Of a stretch of DNA of 7,802 bases, positions 5,991 to 7,802 are shown piece by piece. The stretch is taken from positions 18,808-26,609 of the forward strand of contig MEZF01000040.1 in NCBI GenBank assembly GCA_001774245.1. The letters run 5' to 3'. The notes under the pieces were generated by a model. That model searched no databases. It worked only from the letters and a program-made list of their open reading frames with translations, and was not told where the DNA came from. Source of the DNA: Candidatus Bathyarchaeota archaeon RBG_13_52_12. GTDB lineage: Archaea > Thermoproteota > Bathyarchaeia > TCS64. Each line of letters begins with the position of its first letter. Position 1 is the first letter of the stretch. The position numbers and the translations under genes were made by a program.

Positions 5991-5997
5991 ATTAAAG
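5991..5997 (-). promoter_or_regulatory. TATA box of the cupin gene
   Basis: Minus strand CTTTAAT, centred about 26 bases before the ATG at 5968, implying a leaderless transcript. The box lies between the cupin gene and the stop codon of the gene remnant at 6005. Confidence 0.45.
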
Positions 5998-6004
5998 AAG
6001 TGGT

Positions 6005-6165
6005 CTAGTTCTCGGCTAGTATGACTGAGTCGTACTCCTCAAGCATCAGCTTGTGCTCTAGATCCTCGTTGCGAAGCAGGCGAATATATCTGCTATGTCT
6101 CGCCCCTTGAACTGTTTAGATCCCGGGTTCTTCGTCATCCAAATGATCTTTGTGTAGGGCCTGGT
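6005..6165 (-). pseudogene. Frameshifted gene remnant of unknown family
   Basis: The minus strand has strongly protein-like sequence in two frames. From about 6165 it reads TRPYTKIIWMTKNPGSKQ followed by FKGRDIADI, then runs into a TAG at 6058-6060. Moving to the adjacent frame at 6084-6088 continues as RLLRNEDLEHKLMLEEYD and SVILAEN, ending at TAG 6005-6007. At the junction the DNA reads GATATATTCGC; removing one AT unit gives GAT ATT CGC and restores one frame, so a 2-base slippage duplication explains it. The possible in-frame ATG at 6138 would make a protein of only about 43 residues, so the 5' part is probably lost into the alternating GC tract. I do not recognise the family. A sequencing error or a programmed frameshift are alternatives to a dead gene. 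Confidence 0.45.
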
Positions 6166-6190
6166 CGCGCACGCGTGCGCGTACACACGT
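6166..6190. repeat. 25-nt alternating purine-pyrimidine tract with 16-bp palindrome
   Basis: Every base from 6166 to 6190 alternates pyrimidine-purine, mostly CG/CA/TG steps. The first 16 bases (6166-6181, CGCGCACGCGTGCGCG) are a perfect palindrome. It ends 48 bp upstream of the hemerythrin-rubredoxin start and separates that gene from the minus-strand gene remnant. Such tracts favour Z-DNA under negative supercoiling; a dimeric protein site or a cruciform is also possible. Confidence 0.7.
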
Positions 6191-6237
6191 CTCGAAACCC
6201 ACTTAACGCTCCATCTCTGGATCATTGATGATTACTA

Positions 6238-6948
6238 ATGCTGCCGATTGGACTGCTGATGAGGGAACACAGGCTAATCGAGAGAATGGTTGGGAACCTG
6301 AGAGTCGAGATGGAGAAGGTAAGGCAGGGGGGGCTTGACCCCGTGTTCATCGACCAGGCTGTTGACTTCTTCAGAATATACGCGGACAGAACCCACCATG
6401 GTAAAGAGGAGGACATACTCTTCCGTGGACTTCAGGCAAAGAGTTTGAAACCGGAGCACAGGGTTATCATGGATGAGCTCGTCTCTGAGCACGTTTATGC
6501 CCGTAAGACCGTTGGGGAGCTTCTGAAGGCTAAGGATGTGTACCTTCAGGGTGATGAGGATGCGCTCGGCGAGGTCGAGGAGAGGCTCCATAGGCTCATC
6601 GAGCTGTATCCCTCTCATATTGAGAATGAGGATCGACGATTCTTCTATCCCGTGATGGAGTACTTCTCACCGGAGGAGCAGGAGAAGATGCTGCAGGAGT
6701 TCTATGTTTTTGACCGGAGCATGATACACGAGAAATACGGTGGAGTGGTCGAGAGGGTTGAGAAGAGTTGTGTAGATTCTTCATTGATGAAGTGTAAGAT
6801 TTGTGGTTACATCTATTATCCATTGAAAGGTGATCCGGAGCACGGTGTTAAACCTGGTACGCTTTTTGAGGATCTGCCTTCTGATTGGGTGTGTCCCATA
6901 TGTTTCGTACCCAGGTCGATGTTTGAAAAAGTACGCACACGCATGTGA
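6238..6948 (+). CDS. Hemerythrin-rubredoxin fusion protein
   Basis: A 236-residue cytoplasmic non-haem iron protein. Residues 1-165 are a hemerythrin HHE four-helix domain with likely di-iron ligands His11, His54 with Glu58 (HGKEE), His85 (SEH) and His127 with Glu131 (HIENE). Residues 184-232 are a rubredoxin domain: CKICGYIYYP with Cys186/Cys189, the family's G-D-P-x-x-G-x-x-P-G-T-x-F-E-D-L-P-x-D-W-V core, and CPIC with Cys219/Cys222. Such fusions put an electron-carrying Fe(Cys)4 site beside an O2-, NO- or peroxide-reactive di-iron site, so a detoxifying reductase or a sensor is plausible; the reaction is not known from sequence. One oddity is Phe223 where rubredoxins nearly always have Gly after the second C-x-x-C. 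The start at 6238 has no clear Shine-Dalgarno; a weak A/T stretch near 6201-6208 may be the promoter. It converges on the aminotransferase gene. Confidence 0.9.
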   Translation: MLPIGLLMREHRLIERMVGNLRVEMEKVRQGGLDPVFIDQAVDFFRIYADRTHHGKEEDILFRGLQAKSLKPEHRVIMDELVSEHVYARKTVGELLKAKDVYLQGDEDALGEVEERLHRLIELYPSHIENEDRRFFYPVMEYFSPEEQEKMLQEFYVFDRSMIHEKYGGVVERVEKSCVDSSLMKCKICGYIYYPLKGDPEHGVKPGTLFEDLPSDWVCPICFVPRSMFEKVRTRM

Positions 6949-7067
6949 ATAAGATACGCGCGCTGGATTGCTTGAGTAATCGCTCACTTGCGCGACACCA
7001 GAGGAATCTATGTGAGTACACGCGTGAATTACCCATTTGTCAGTTATCGCACGCACTCGTACGCGAT
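6949..7067. other. Convergent spacer rich in alternating CGCG/CACG tracts
   Basis: This 119-bp spacer between two converging genes holds a series of alternating purine-pyrimidine runs: 6954-6963 (contains GCGCGC), 7016-7026 (contains the palindrome CACGCGTG), 7048-7056 and 7058-7065. A 17-nt run (6931-6947) also covers the last codons of the hemerythrin-rubredoxin gene. No T-run terminator, RNA gene or convincing small frame is seen. Confidence 0.5.
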
Positions 7068-7802
7068 CTATGGAGTTGGGGGTGTGTTGAGCTTGCTCAC
7101 AGAAGCCTCCATTCTGTCTATGACCTCATTGATGATCCCTTCGCTTGTGGCGACGCAGATCCTCAGGTAGCCCTCCCCCTTTGAACCATAATTAGTCCCA
7201 GGGGTTAAGGCAATTTTGGCATCGTTTAGCAGGTAGTCACTCATCTCTTGGCTGGTCATCCTGTGGTCAAACTTCAGGAAGGGCACGTAGGTTCCCTCAA
7301 ACGTAGGGAAATGCACACCGGGGATCGCGTTGAATCTCTTTAGGCAGATCTCCCTTATCTTGTGTAGGTGAAGCATGACTTCTCTTCGCCACCAGTCGAG
7401 TGTATCGTCAAGCATGACGGGCGCTGCGGCCCTGGCGAGGTTAGAGCTGCCTCTCTGGATGCATTTTGCGTGTCTCCTGAAGTTGCCGAGCATCTCTTTG
7501 TTGGTCGTGCAGAGGTACCCCAGGTATAGCCCAGCGACTCCGAATGTTTTGGAGAAGCCCCACCCGGTTGAGGTCAAGGCCTCGATCTCGGGGTTGAGGG
7601 ACGCCAATGTGACGTGTGGCCTGCCATCGAATATTATGTCCTCCCAGAGCTCGTCTACGAATACCCTGATTCTGTGATCTACTGCTATGTCGGCAATCGC
7701 CTTGAGCTCCCCCCTGGTCATCACCCTGCCAGTTGGGTTATGAGGGTTACATACGCAGATGAGCCGGGTCCTTGGGCCTATGAGTTTCTTTAATTTTTCC
7801 GA
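7068..7802 (-). CDS. PLP-dependent aminotransferase, class I/II (partial, N-terminus off the right edge)
   Basis: The frame is open to the window edge, giving 244 C-terminal residues of a fold-type I PLP enzyme. Seen in order (partial-protein numbering): CNPHNPTGRV (18-27, with the Asn that contacts the cofactor ring), VFVDELWEDIIFDG (47-60, Asp50 for the pyridine nitrogen), FSKTFGVAGLYLGYL (83-97, Lys85 as the Schiff-base lysine), and YLRIC near the C-terminus with the Arg that binds the substrate carboxylate. The N-P-H-N-P and H-x-T-L-A-S-L features resemble MalY/PatB-type C-S lyases as much as aspartate/aromatic aminotransferases, so the substrate is open. Where most family members have Arg eight residues after the lysine (GLRLGY), this protein has Tyr93. 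An internal GTG-ATG (7724) is not the true start because homology continues upstream. Confidence 0.88.
   Translation of the reverse strand, partial: SEKLKKLIGPRTRLICVCNPHNPTGRVMTRGELKAIADIAVDHRIRVFVDELWEDIIFDGRPHVTLASLNPEIEALTSTGWGFSKTFGVAGLYLGYLCTTNKEMLGNFRRHAKCIQRGSSNLARAAAPVMLDDTLDWWRREVMLHLHKIREICLKRFNAIPGVHFPTFEGTYVPFLKFDHRMTSQEMSDYLLNDAKIALTPGTNYGSKGEGYLRICVATSEGIINEVIDRMEASVSKLNTPPTP

Noticed and set aside
6945..7184. 79-residue plus-strand frame from GTG at 6945 through the convergent spacer
   Set aside because: It runs into the aminotransferase gene antisense, matches no known fold by eye and is kept open by GC-alternating sequence.
1..7802. CRISPR array, insertion sequence or integrase-type mobile element
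   Set aside because: No regularly spaced direct repeats, transposase or recombinase motifs, or terminal inverted repeats were seen in any part of the window.

Overview
The window looks archaeal. Two short proteins on the minus strand carry class III (prepilin/archaellin-type) signal peptides. Several start codons lie about 22-37 bases from A/T-rich TATA-like boxes, the spacing expected of leaderless or short-leader archaeal mRNAs. The protein families (PadR regulator, RNase J-like beta-CASP hydrolase, hemerythrin-rubredoxin fusion, full-length M20D amidohydrolase) fit an anaerobic or microaerobic archaeon, perhaps an uncultured TACK/Bathyarchaeia-type lineage. The lineage is a guess from overall character, not from a marker gene.

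Layout. Positions 1-842 (minus) hold two adjacent pilin-like genes; the second runs off the left edge. Positions 843-1160 look like plain intergenic DNA, but the minus strand keeps a recognisable C-terminal piece of a universal stress protein (UspA), interrupted by a stop: a pseudogene. Positions 1161-2603 (plus) encode an AbgB-like M20D amidohydrolase. It converges on a TIGR04076-family small protein (2646-2960, minus), which is divergent from a PadR regulator (3067-3474, plus) followed at 6 bp by a small Cys/His-rich coiled-coil protein (3481-3750). The PadR promoter has a strong TATA box overlapped by an inverted repeat, a good autoregulation candidate. After a convergent spacer come an RNase J-like metallo-beta-lactamase/beta-CASP protein (3965-5509, minus) and a small cupin (5624-5968, minus). 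Positions 6005-6165 (minus) hold a second, frameshifted gene remnant of unknown family. Positions 6238-6948 (plus) encode a hemerythrin-rubredoxin fusion, and 7068-7802 (minus) is the C-terminal two thirds of a PLP-dependent aminotransferase, cut by the right edge.

No single pathway links the genes; this looks like an ordinary chromosomal patchwork of short transcription units. Possible functional links are the PadR/Cys-His protein/TIGR04076 cluster (metal- or redox-responsive, inferred) and the non-haem iron hemerythrin-rubredoxin protein (oxygen, NO or peroxide handling, inferred).

The most unusual pattern is not a gene. Alternating purine-pyrimidine GCGCGC-type tracts occur in most of the spacers, often 45-60 bp upstream of a start codon, and the exact hexamers GCGCGC and CGCGCG were not found in any coding region on reading through. 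The longest is a 25-nt uninterrupted alternating tract with a 16-bp perfect palindrome at 6166-6190, a candidate Z-DNA or protein-binding element.
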